A DNA stretch of 22,300 nucleotides from Saprospiraceae bacterium. GTDB lineage: Bacteria; Bacteroidota; Bacteroidia; Chitinophagales; Saprospiraceae. The notes under the pieces were generated by a model. The model was not told the DNA's origin, did not search any database, and saw only the letters and a list, made by a program, of their open reading frames with translations. A program made the translations under genes and the position numbers. Location of the stretch: contig JAJCYJ010000473.1 of NCBI GenBank assembly GCA_029262975.1, positions 1-22,300 on the forward strand, written 5' to 3'. Position 1 is the first letter of the stretch; each line of letters begins with the position of its first letter. Of this stretch, positions 9,156 to 17,064 are shown piece after piece.

Positions 9156-9653
9156 TTAATAATAATCAGCTTCTGAGACTATCATTGGAATCCGCTGTAC
9201 GATGATCTTTTTATGCTCTTTATGCAGATCTACAAATCTCTTTCCATAAAGAGATTTGGATAAATTATCACGCATTGCATTATATCCTGCCCTGACCTCA
9301 TCATATACTGTCACATAAGTGTTATAAACGGCAGATGTATCGGTCAGAATGGATACGATCGGTTGAACGCCCATGGTCAAACGGCTTGTAACATGCTCCA
9401 TTACTTCTTCAGATATTTGGCTTATTTCAGTATATCTGGTTTCCACCATCACTTGATTCAAGGCATTGATTTTTATAGCGAGAACACGACTATCACTGAC
9501 AGGAGTCGGTGGAACAGGATCAATTTTTGGTAATAAAACGGTAATTCCTTTATCTGGTTCGATAGTCGTTGCCACTAAAAAGAAAAGAAGCAACAAGAAT
9601 GCAATATCTGCCATAGAACCGGCATTAATGGAAGTATCAAGTCGATTTCTCAT
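9156..9653 (-). CDS. ExbD/TolR-family biopolymer transport protein (orphan)
   Basis: This 165-residue protein has the ExbD layout: a short cytoplasmic N-terminus, one membrane helix at about residues 15-33 (MADIAFLLLLFFLVATTI), and a periplasmic domain of about 130 residues. Asp16, at the start of the helix, matches the proton-carrying Asp of ExbD (Asp25 in E. coli). With ExbB and TonB, ExbD converts the proton gradient into work for outer-membrane receptors. No exbB, tonB or second exbD is adjacent, whereas Bacteroidota often have exbB-exbD-exbD-tonB clusters. The C-terminal tail after the canonical domain is longer than the E. coli protein. It probably joins an ExbB encoded elsewhere. Confidence 0.85.
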   Translation of the reverse strand: MRNRLDTSINAGSMADIAFLLLLFFLVATTIEPDKGITVLLPKIDPVPPTPVSDSRVLAIKINALNQVMVETRYTEISQISEEVMEHVTSRLTMGVQPIVSILTDTSAVYNTYVTVYDEVRAGYNAMRDNLSKSLYGKRFVDLHKEHKKIIVQRIPMIVSEADYY

Positions 9654-9754
9654 GTTAAGGCTTTATAAATACAGATGCTTCATATTTTATAAAGGATGGA
9701 TGAGATGACAAGTTTTTGTAATGATTGTATCTTGTAATCAAAGTATCGCAAAAT

Positions 9755-10168
9755 ATGACCTCTTCTAATATCATTCCCGCTATGAGATATAGGGACGCAC
9801 TCTCAGCCATTAAGTGGTTGTGTTCTGTGCTGGGATTTAAAGAACATGTCGTCTTCCAGGATAAAGGCATTGTACACCACGCTGAATTAACGTTCGGCAA
9901 TGGTATGATTATGATCGGCACTTTGAGAGATGGCCCATTTGACAAGCTCATCAAAATACCTGTGGATATAGAGAATATCAACACACAAAGTGCTTATATA
10001 TATACGGACAAATTAGATGCTCATTATGCACATGCCAAAAACAGTGGTGCTGAAATCGTTCTGCCTTTAAAGAAAGACCCTCATGGATCAGGTTATACCT
10101 GCCGGGATCCAGAAGGTTATTTATGGAGTTTTGGAGATTTTAATCCCTGGGTAAATGAATCTGAATGA
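9755..10168 (+). CDS. VOC-family (glyoxalase/bleomycin-resistance-like) protein
   Basis: This 137-residue protein is a paired beta-alpha-beta-beta-beta (VOC) fold. It opens with IIPAMRYRDALSAIKWL, followed by a helix ending in LGF, the strand GIVHHAELTFGNGMIMIG, and a second half of helix DAHYAHAKNSGAE and final strands YTCRDPEGYLWSFGDF. The DPEG(Y/N)LW ending is characteristic. I chose the ATG at 9755; an upstream TTG at 9725 is possible but adds residues unlike the family. The stop codon overlaps the pxpA start (ATGA at 10165-10168), so it is translationally coupled to the 5-oxoprolinase genes. Metal ligands are not certain and the reaction is unknown. A role in the same pathway is only suggested by the overlap. 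Confidence 0.8.
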   Translation: MTSSNIIPAMRYRDALSAIKWLCSVLGFKEHVVFQDKGIVHHAELTFGNGMIMIGTLRDGPFDKLIKIPVDIENINTQSAYIYTDKLDAHYAHAKNSGAEIVLPLKKDPHGSGYTCRDPEGYLWSFGDFNPWVNESE

Positions 10169-10899
10169 GCAGATCTAAAAAAATACATATCAATTGCGAT
10201 ATGGGAGAATCTTTTGGAAGATATACCCTTGTAGATGATGCATCACTGATGCCCCATATTGACGCTTGTAATATCGCTTGTGGATTTCATGCAGGAGACA
10301 GCTCAGTCATGGACCGCACCATCTATCTCGCAATGAAGGCAGGCGTGGAGATTGGTGCTCATCCCTCCTATCCGGACCGTCAGGGCTTTGGTCGGCGTCC
10401 TATGGAATTGCAGGGAGACGAATTAGAATCACTCATCAGATATCAGATATGTGCTCTTCGGGGCATGGTCCATACTCATGGAGGCAAGGTAACCCATGTC
10501 AAAGCACATGGTGCCCTCTATAACAAAGCTGCAAATAATGAATTAGAAGCGCATGCAGTTATACGCGCCGTATGTGCTGTGTCTAGAGATCTGATCTTAT
10601 ATGCACCTCATAATTCACTCCTTAGTGAAATGGCAATTGATCAGGGATTAAGTGTACTTCATGAAGCTTTTATCGACAGAAGGTATAACTCAGACGGCTC
10701 TCTTGTATCGAGGAAAATAAAAGGTGCCGTAATCATTAATCCTTTAGTCGCATGGGCACAGGTTAAAAAAATAAAAGAACATCAATTAGTTCGATCAGTA
10801 AATGATCAGGAATTCACACTGGATGCAGATACTTTTTGTATTCATGGAGATAATCCTTCGGCCTTATCAATTTTAGAATATTTGAAAGGTGCACAATAA
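10165..10899 (+). CDS. pxpA: 5-oxoprolinase (ATP-hydrolysing) subunit A
   Basis: This LamB/YcsF-family protein is 244 residues long, close to the usual 250. With PxpB and PxpC it opens the ring of 5-oxoproline (pyroglutamate) to glutamate using ATP, clearing a toxic by-product of glutamine and glutathione chemistry. Family motifs: NCDMGESFG at residues 10-18, NIACGFHAGD at 36-45, AHPSYPDRQGFGRR at 65-78 and VKAHGALYN at 112-120. It overlaps the VOC gene by 4 bp upstream, and pxpB starts 11 bp before its end, so the four genes form one operon with coupled translation. Confidence 0.95.
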   Translation: MSRSKKIHINCDMGESFGRYTLVDDASLMPHIDACNIACGFHAGDSSVMDRTIYLAMKAGVEIGAHPSYPDRQGFGRRPMELQGDELESLIRYQICALRGMVHTHGGKVTHVKAHGALYNKAANNELEAHAVIRAVCAVSRDLILYAPHNSLLSEMAIDQGLSVLHEAFIDRRYNSDGSLVSRKIKGAVIINPLVAWAQVKKIKEHQLVRSVNDQEFTLDADTFCIHGDNPSALSILEYLKGAQ

Positions 10900-11569
10900 A
10901 AATAACGGTTGGATATCATCCCTTCATGATTTTTCATATTTCAAATATGGTACTCATGCACTATTACTGGAGTGGCCGGTAGCAAGAGACACAGAGACAT
11001 TATATAAAATTTTGAAATTAGAAAAACTAATATCCGAACAACATATAATCGGAGTTATAGAAATAGTCCCCTGTTATCATAGCATTATGATATATTATAA
11101 TTCCAGCAAGACGAACGCAAGCAATTTAATACAAGAGATAGAAGCTATCAATATCACTACTACAGATTTGAATATCAGCAATGATATAGTTCAGATCAAG
11201 GTATCATATGATGAAGTCCATGCACAGGATTTAGCTACAGTTGCCGATATACTCGGAATTTCGCAGAAAGATGTAATTGACTTCCATTCCAGACCGATTT
11301 ATGATGTTCATTTTATCGGTTTCCTACCAGGATTTTTATACCTGGGAGGTCTTGATGAAAGACTCAATATCCCCCGGCGTGCTACACCAAGAGTTCGGGT
11401 GCCGGCAGGTTCAGTTGCTATAGCGGCAGGTCAGACTGGTATCTACCCTATCGACAGTCCGGGTGGCTGGCATATTATCGGATGGACAGACAAAATATTC
11501 TTCAACCCTGGTCTGAATCCTCCATGCCAGATATTGCCAGGAATGAGGGTGAAATTTGAACCGATATAA
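10889..11569 (+). CDS. pxpB: 5-oxoprolinase subunit B (KipI family)
   Basis: The 226-residue product carries the KipI/DUF213 signature GFLPGFLYLGGLDERL, followed by PRRATPRVRVPAGSVAIA, QTGIYPIDSPGGWHIIGWT and a final LPGMRVKFEPI. In the family this subunit works with PxpC in the ATP-dependent step on 5-oxoproline; the B. subtilis relative KipI also inhibits the KinA kinase. I take the GTG at 10889 as start (MHNKNNGW...). It overlaps pxpA by 11 bp, and no ATG lies before the conserved FKYGTHALLLEWP strand. The stop overlaps the ATG of pxpC (TAATG at 11567-11571). Confidence 0.93.
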   Translation: MHNKNNGWISSLHDFSYFKYGTHALLLEWPVARDTETLYKILKLEKLISEQHIIGVIEIVPCYHSIMIYYNSSKTNASNLIQEIEAINITTTDLNISNDIVQIKVSYDEVHAQDLATVADILGISQKDVIDFHSRPIYDVHFIGFLPGFLYLGGLDERLNIPRRATPRVRVPAGSVAIAAGQTGIYPIDSPGGWHIIGWTDKIFFNPGLNPPCQILPGMRVKFEPI

Positions 11570-12441
11570 TGATTGAAATTATTAGAACGGGCAGTCAGCT
11601 ATGTATTGTTGACTTAGGAAGATATAAATATCGGCGATATGGAGTACCTATATCTGGTGCTATGGACATAAGAAGTGGGGTAAGAGCAAATTCATTATTA
11701 CACAATACACTGAATGTCGCATTATTGGAAATGTATATGCCTGGTCACCAGTTACTATTTCATCAAAATACCAGAATTGCGCTTACTGGTGCCGAATCTG
11801 AGCTTTATCTCAACGATAAAAGAATATACACTGATCAAGTCTATTCTGTTGCCCGGAAAAGTAAACTCACGGTTGGTGCTATGAGTAGAGGGAGTCGTAT
11901 TTATCTTGCTGTTCAGGATGGATTTCAAAGCAGCATTATTTTAGGAAGCAGAAGTCCGATACCGGGCTATCTGAACAGAACATTGACGAGAGGTGATAGA
12001 TTGGAATATAATAATGTAGCACATTCCACGCGATTATCCTCTTCTATTTCCGCTCTTAAGATTGACAATACACAACAGATATATTGCCATCAAGGACCGG
12101 AATGGCATTTGTTTCATCATAAAAGTCAAAAAGCCCTTCTGTCAAAAGTTTATAAAATAGACATAAAATCCGATCGTATGGGATACAGACTTCAGGGAAG
12201 TAAAACGAAATGCAAAATAAAAAGTATTTATTCCTCTGCGGTAATGCCGGGAACCGTCCAGTTTCTGCCCGATGGTCTGCCGTTAATCCTTATGCGCGAT
12301 TGTCAAACCACTGGTGGGTATCCCAGAATATTTCAAATCATAGAAGAAGACATCAACCAATTAGCTCAGAGACGACCTGGAGATGAAGTTCAATTTCAAT
12401 TAATTCAAGGTTCAATTGAAAATGAACGACCGATCCCGTAG
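11569..12441 (+). CDS. pxpC: 5-oxoprolinase subunit C (KipA / biotin-dependent carboxyltransferase-like)
   Basis: This 290-residue KipA-family protein is the third subunit of the prokaryotic 5-oxoprolinase. It shows the family pattern RYGVPISGAMD near residue 24, LTGAE, LGSRSPIPGY, LTRGDRLEY, DRMGYRLQG, then LPDGLPLILMRDCQTTGGYP and QLAQRRPGDEVQFQLI. Its ATG overlaps the pxpB stop, so subunits B and C are coupled. The recognisable domain ends at about QFQLI. The last dozen codons (through ENERPIP) and the TAG stop fall within the first copy of the intergenic repeat that fills 12425-12720, so the C-terminal tail seems to be supplied by that repeat. This should not affect the fold. Confidence 0.93.
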   Translation: MIEIIRTGSQLCIVDLGRYKYRRYGVPISGAMDIRSGVRANSLLHNTLNVALLEMYMPGHQLLFHQNTRIALTGAESELYLNDKRIYTDQVYSVARKSKLTVGAMSRGSRIYLAVQDGFQSSIILGSRSPIPGYLNRTLTRGDRLEYNNVAHSTRLSSSISALKIDNTQQIYCHQGPEWHLFHHKSQKALLSKVYKIDIKSDRMGYRLQGSKTKCKIKSIYSSAVMPGTVQFLPDGLPLILMRDCQTTGGYPRIFQIIEEDINQLAQRRPGDEVQFQLIQGSIENERPIP

Positions 12442-12720
12442 GGTCGAGTGCGATCCCGCTATACAGCAGGACTCGAAGGTCGTGAAGGCGTAAGTCCTTG
12501 AACAATGACTAAGTTGACAATTGAAAATTGAAAATTGATGAACGACTGATCCCGAAGGGTCGAGTACGACAGTGCTCGAAAGGAGTGAAAGCGTAAGCTC
12601 TTACACAATGCCTAAATGGCACAATGAGCAACTTGAAAATTGAAAATTGATGAACGACTGATCCCGAAGGGTCGAGTACGACAGTGCTCGAAAGGAGTGA
12701 AAGCGTAAGCTCTTATAGAA
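12425..12720. repeat. Three-copy intergenic repeat array with hairpins (period 112-116 bp)
   Basis: Units begin at 12425, 12541 and 12653, each opening with aacgac(c/t)gatcccg(a/t)aggg. The second and third share an exact 83-nt block (12521-12603 and 12633-12715, period 112). The first is diverged and carries an insertion. Each unit is preceded by a caattgaaaattg-type A/T stretch. Units 2 and 3 contain a stem-loop CGAGTAC-gaca-GTGCTCG (7 pairs, one G-U; 12561-12578 in unit 2) after a smaller bulged stem GAtCCC-gaa-GGGTC. The first copy overlaps the pxpC stop. I see no start-to-stop coding logic, no spacers as in CRISPR, and no attC core sites. It resembles dispersed palindromic intergenic repeats. 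Confidence 0.85.
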
Positions 12721-12730
12721 TGATGGAATT

Positions 12731-12859
12731 GATCATCCGGACTATGAAAGAATCGAAAGGAATCCCCCGCCTTCGGCACCCCCTTTGAAAAGTGGGACAT
12801 TGGGATTCTGCATTTTTATGGTCCTCCTTTTAAGGATGTGGCCGCAGGCCGGATGATTG
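12731..12859. repeat. Intergenic element bounded by inverted repeat
   Basis: ATCATCCGG at 12732-12740 and CCGGATGAT at 12849-12857 form a perfect 9-bp inverted repeat that extends outward by G-U pairs. Inside are a second inverted repeat, gaatccc (12760-12766) and gggattc (12802-12808), and a small GCC-ttc-GGC hairpin (12769-12777). The minus strand through this part (ttcaaagggggtgccgaagg) looks like an intergenic repeat I recall from many Bacteroidota genomes that is often miscalled as a small ORF; I have not verified this. It probably folds into a branched RNA or cruciform. Confidence 0.6.
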
Positions 12860-12918
12860 GCTAAATGTTTTCTTTATGTCAAAAATTAACGAAGACCAAG
12901 CAAGAATTCGAGTTGAGC

Positions 12919-12952
12919 TCTCTTATGACCATTCGGTCATCGTAAGAAAGAT
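12919..12952. repeat. Imperfect hairpin in convergent intergenic region
   Basis: TCTTATGACC (12921-12930), loop ATTC, then GGTCA-tcg-TAAGA (12935-12947) forms a 10-bp stem with a 3-nt bulge. A further outer pair, AGCTCT at 12918-12923 and AGAGCT at 12970-12975, is an alternative pairing. No clear U tract follows on either strand, so it is not called as a terminator. It may still serve to end transcription between the convergent pxpC and symporter genes. Confidence 0.5.
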
Positions 12953-13036
12953 ATGTGCTTGACAATAAAAGAGCTTGAGTACAAAAGCACTTTCCAAATT
13001 CCTGACCGGGGGCCTGACAGGTTTTCAGCATTCCTT

Positions 13037-14806
13037 TTATTCCTGATTAATCTTCCCCCATGCCCAGAACAAAAAGATACCTCCAATGATAGCCAAAACA
13101 GTCAAGCCAGTAGCTTGTCCTACGTGCCCATAAATCCAACTTCCCGTTGCAAATAGTGTAGCAAAGACGGTAATGATACCGATGACGACACATGTTAATT
13201 CCAGGGGAAGTTGACTTTTGGCTCTTTCTAATTGAATTCCCTGAGTTTTCGCTTTATCAAGTACTGCATTCCATCCTGGGCCCCCGGGGCCAATTTTTTG
13301 ATAAAAGTTTCTAAGAGTTTCATCTGTAGTAGGAGCTGTAAAGTAGGTGGATACTACCCATACAATAGTTGTAATAATGGCACCATAAATAATCTTTTCA
13401 TAGGACTCAAGCTGACTATTTAAAAAAGTAAAATATCCAGCTATTATTAAGGAGGCAATCATCGCAACGATCTCTGTCACTGCGTTGATCCGCCACCAAA
13501 ACCATCTTAAAATGTATATAAGGCCTGTCCCTGCACCGAGTAACAAAAGAAGATCGAAAGCCTGTGTAGCATTCGTCAATACAAGTCCAAGTCCCAAACC
13601 AAGTATAGCCGAAAGAACAGTAAAAAGTTGCCCAATACGTACCAATTTTTTCTCCGGAGCATCAGGTTCTATAAATCTTTTATATAAATCATTTACGAGA
13701 TAGGAAGCACCCAGATTGAGCTGGGTCGACATAGTTGACATAAAAGCAGCGATTAATGAAGCCGCTACCAAACCTAATAGTCCTGAAGGGAGCAATGTGA
13801 GCATAGCCGGATAAGCTACATCATGACCAATCTTATCTTCTGACAGACCAGGAAATACTTTCTGTAATTCTGCTAAATCCGGAAAAATCACGAGTGATGC
13901 CAGTGCAATAAGGATCCATGGCCAGGGGCGAAGTGCATAATGTGCAATATTAAAAAGCAGTGTTGCACCTACAGCATTTTTTTCATCTTTTGCAGAAAAC
14001 ATTCTCTGAGCGATATATCCTCCACCACCAGGCTCAGCACCGGGATAATAGGAGGCCCACCATTGCACAGCTAAGGGTACAAGTAAAATCGGAACCCAGA
14101 CATTTGGGTCATCGAAAGAAGGTAACAGAGACGTTTTATCTACTACATTGGCATGTGACAAAAGATTGGATAATCCACCGATTTCTTCCAATCCGAGAAT
14201 ATATATGCACGCCCAAACCGACCCAATCATGGCTAGAATAAATTGAACAAAATCCGTAATAATCACAGCTTTCAATCCTCCCAGAGTACTATAGGCCAGT
14301 GTAATGGATCCTGCAATGAGCAGTGTAATCCAGCCTGGCAAACCTAATACGACTTCTCCAAATTTTATAGCAGCAAGTGAAACCGCGCCCATGACTAAAA
14401 CATTGAATATGAGGCCCAGATATAACGCCCTGAATGCGCGCAGAAATGCAGCAGCCTTACCGCTATATCTCAATTCGTAGAACTCAACATCGGTCATAAC
14501 CATAGACCTTCTCCATAACTTTGCGAAGACAAAGACAGTCAACATTCCGGTAAGAAGAAAAGCCCACCATGCCCAGTTTCCAGCAACTCCTTTTTGACGT
14601 ATCAAATCAGTCACAAGATTTGGGGTGTCAGCAGAAAAGGTGGTAGCAACCATGGAGACACCTAATAACCACCATGGCATATTTCTTCCGGAAAGAAAAA
14701 AATCAGAAACACTGTCTCCAGCCTTTCGTGCCACCATTAAGCCGACTATTAGAACGAATAAAAAATAAATGGCCACGATAGACCAATCCAATGTACTGAG
14801 TGTCAT
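13037..14806 (-). CDS. Sodium:solute symporter (SSS family)
   Basis: This 589-residue integral membrane protein has a dozen or more hydrophobic segments from residue 8 to the C-terminus. Its N-terminal pattern is typical of the SSS/LeuT-fold family: the first helix, then DSVSDFFLSGRNMPWWLLG and the sodium-site helix SMVATTFSADTP. Later hallmarks are TLGGLKAVIITDFVQF, YPGAEPGGGGYIAQRMFSA and a helix with AAFMSTMSTQLNLGASYLVN. It uses the sodium gradient to import a small solute, often a sugar. It lies downstream of the NagB-PIG-L gene on the same strand (182-bp gap), which suggests amino sugars or their derivatives. Substrate specificity cannot be read from sequence. Confidence 0.92.
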   Translation of the reverse strand: MTLSTLDWSIVAIYFLFVLIVGLMVARKAGDSVSDFFLSGRNMPWWLLGVSMVATTFSADTPNLVTDLIRQKGVAGNWAWWAFLLTGMLTVFVFAKLWRRSMVMTDVEFYELRYSGKAAAFLRAFRALYLGLIFNVLVMGAVSLAAIKFGEVVLGLPGWITLLIAGSITLAYSTLGGLKAVIITDFVQFILAMIGSVWACIYILGLEEIGGLSNLLSHANVVDKTSLLPSFDDPNVWVPILLVPLAVQWWASYYPGAEPGGGGYIAQRMFSAKDEKNAVGATLLFNIAHYALRPWPWILIALASLVIFPDLAELQKVFPGLSEDKIGHDVAYPAMLTLLPSGLLGLVAASLIAAFMSTMSTQLNLGASYLVNDLYKRFIEPDAPEKKLVRIGQLFTVLSAILGLGLGLVLTNATQAFDLLLLLGAGTGLIYILRWFWWRINAVTEIVAMIASLIIAGYFTFLNSQLESYEKIIYGAIITTIVWVVSTYFTAPTTDETLRNFYQKIGPGGPGWNAVLDKAKTQGIQLERAKSQLPLELTCVVIGIITVFATLFATGSWIYGHVGQATGLTVLAIIGGIFLFWAWGKINQE

Positions 14807-14988
14807 ATTCTTATAGATTTAACCATTCTCATTTATCATGGAGCACGTAAAATTGACATGGGAGCTTTTTATGCGCGTTTCGGGTCTTCGCCTAATGCTG
14901 CTTGCACATCTCCATTGTCCCGTATTCTCAAATCTGTCCCGATATCATGTCGACCTGGAGTCGCTCCAATAACCTGACTATTACATGT

Positions 14989-16932
14989 TTAAAAAATCCA
15001 TCTTCGAAAAGCTTCCATAGCCTCATATTCAGCTAGACCAAGTGCCCTGTATTTCCTGGCAGTATCGCGGTTTCTCTCTTCTGCCCTTTGCCAGAATTCG
15101 CGATCATCTTCACCTGGGAAAGGTGGTCGATCCTTTTGGGACTGGTGCATAAATATCGCCCTTCTTTTTCTTAACAACTCACTGGGGCTAATCGGTACTG
15201 ACATTTGAATCTCGTCAATACTCCATTCATGCCAGGCTCCTCTATACAACCATAACCAACAATCATCAAGCCATGAATTAGACTTCAACTGGGTAAGAGC
15301 TCCAAGAATAGAGTCCAGACAAACTCGATGAGTACCGTGCGGGTCGGCAAGATCTCCTGCGGCGTAAATTTGGTGAGGCTTGATGTCCTCTATGAGCGAT
15401 TTGATAATATCAATATCTTTTTGAGAAACTGGGTTCTTCCTTGTCTTTCCCGTTTCATAAAAAGGAAGATTTAAAAAATGGATGTGATCATCACTTAGGC
15501 CGCAATACCTTGCACCTGCTCTTGCTTCTCCCCTTCTGATTAATGCTTTGATATGTCTTACCTCCTTATTATCTACTTCCGTGTATATTTTCTTTTGGAT
15601 AAATTTGTTGATTTTCTTGATTAGCTTTTCACTTTCTTCCGTCTTAAAACCCAGCGCTTCATTGAATTCCTGGTAAAATTCTGCATACCGCAGGGCATCA
15701 TGATCATGTACCGCTATATTACCTGAAGTCTGGTAAGCCACATGTACATCATGACCCTGATCCACTAACCTCAAAAAGGTACCTCCCATAGAAATAACAT
15801 CGTCATCTGGATGAGGGCTAAATAAGATTACTCGTTTTTTGGGAGGTTTTGCTCTTTCCGGACGGGTCGTATCATCGGCATTTGGCTTCCCTCCTGGCCA
15901 TCCCGTAATTGTATGCTGAAGACGGTTGAAAACCTGGATATTTATGTCATATGCCGTCTTAAATTTTAAGATTAATTCACTTAATCCATGCTCATTATAC
16001 TCCTCATCAGTAAGTTTCAGGATAGGGACACCGATCTTTTGAGACAACCAAATGACTGCCTTGGCTGTCAAATCATCTGTCCATTCGCACATGCCTACCA
16101 ACCAAGGCGTATTGACTCTTGTAAGTTGCTCTGAAGCTGCCTGATCAACATAAAATCTAACATTTGGATGTTTTTGCAAAAAGGTACAAGGCACTGATAC
16201 AGAAATCTCCCCTTCTACAGCACGTCTGACTATTTCAGCTTTGTGCTGGCCCCAAGCCATAATATATATAGTCTTGGCATTCATGATTGTGTCAATACCC
16301 ATCGTTATTGCACGGTATGGTACATCTTCTTCTCTGAAGAAATCTTTCCTCGCGTCTCTCATTGTAAGACTGTCAAGACGCACAAGACGAGTCTTGGAAT
16401 CTATCCAGGATCCAGGCTCATTAAAACCTACATGACCTGTTCTTCCGATACCCAGTATTTGAATGTCAATACCTCCAAAGGAGCGAATCTTCTTTTCATA
16501 TTGCTCACAATATGCGGGAATTTCGTCAAGCTTTAATGTCCCATCAGGAATATGAATATTAGCTTTAGGAATGTCGATATGATCAAATAGATAATCATTC
16601 ATAAATCGAACATAACTCTGTTGTGCTTCTGGATTGATGGGGAAATATTCATCCAGGTTGAAAGTCACCACATTACTGAAACTCAAGCCCTCTTCCTTAT
16701 GAAGCCGGACTAACTCTCTATACAAATTTATCGGTGATGACCCTGTAGCTAACCCAAGGACAATAGTCTCGCCTTCCTGTTGCTTTTGTCTGATAGAAAG
16801 GGCTATAGATCGGGCTATATGCTGGGAGCATTCCACGTCATTGTCCCATATACGAACGGGTAATTTCTCTAATGATTTTAGGAGAAACTTGATGTGACTC
16901 CCAGGCTTAGGTTCTAGATTTTGCGTCATCAT
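14989..16932 (-). CDS. nagB: Glucosamine-6-phosphate deaminase-like protein fused to PIG-L/LmbE deacetylase domain
   Basis: The 647-residue fusion has an N-terminal NagB domain (about 25-300) with the sugar-phosphate loop GLATGSSP (60-67), FNLDEY (Asp94, equivalent to E. coli Asp72) and GRTGHVGFNEPGS (163-175; His167 and Glu172 match His143 and Glu148). E. coli Asp141 is replaced by Thr165. The C-terminal PIG-L domain starts near 365 with the metal motif SPHPDDD (372-378) and has a second one at PHGTH (531-535); such domains remove N-acetyl groups from amino-sugar conjugates. NagB converts glucosamine-6-phosphate to fructose-6-phosphate and ammonia. The fusion and its length are, as I recall, common in Bacteroidota. 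It precedes the symporter gene, forming a likely amino-sugar uptake and breakdown unit. Confidence 0.9.
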   Translation of the reverse strand: MMTQNLEPKPGSHIKFLLKSLEKLPVRIWDNDVECSQHIARSIALSIRQKQQEGETIVLGLATGSSPINLYRELVRLHKEEGLSFSNVVTFNLDEYFPINPEAQQSYVRFMNDYLFDHIDIPKANIHIPDGTLKLDEIPAYCEQYEKKIRSFGGIDIQILGIGRTGHVGFNEPGSWIDSKTRLVRLDSLTMRDARKDFFREEDVPYRAITMGIDTIMNAKTIYIMAWGQHKAEIVRRAVEGEISVSVPCTFLQKHPNVRFYVDQAASEQLTRVNTPWLVGMCEWTDDLTAKAVIWLSQKIGVPILKLTDEEYNEHGLSELILKFKTAYDINIQVFNRLQHTITGWPGGKPNADDTTRPERAKPPKKRVILFSPHPDDDVISMGGTFLRLVDQGHDVHVAYQTSGNIAVHDHDALRYAEFYQEFNEALGFKTEESEKLIKKINKFIQKKIYTEVDNKEVRHIKALIRRGEARAGARYCGLSDDHIHFLNLPFYETGKTRKNPVSQKDIDIIKSLIEDIKPHQIYAAGDLADPHGTHRVCLDSILGALTQLKSNSWLDDCWLWLYRGAWHEWSIDEIQMSVPISPSELLRKRRAIFMHQSQKDRPPFPGEDDREFWQRAEERNRDTARKYRALGLAEYEAMEAFRRWIF

Positions 16933-17064
16933 GAGCTTGACTTATCAGCAGTGCTTAATTTAAGACGTGAAGTTAATGGAATGTCTGTCAAATTAGAACA
17001 ATGGGTGGCAGAATAGCTCCTTAAGCAAACTTTTCCAATATAATCTTATCCATTACAGAAATTT

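Noticed and set aside
12425..12720. CRISPR or integron attC array
   Set aside because: There are only three units of 112-116 bp that include the variable part, with no short constant repeat plus unique spacers, no attC core sequences and no cas or intI gene nearby.
12612..12800. Open frame of 62 codons on the minus strand in the repeat region
   Set aside because: It covers the intergenic repeats, with no family pattern. It matches the type of spurious ORF made by such repeats.
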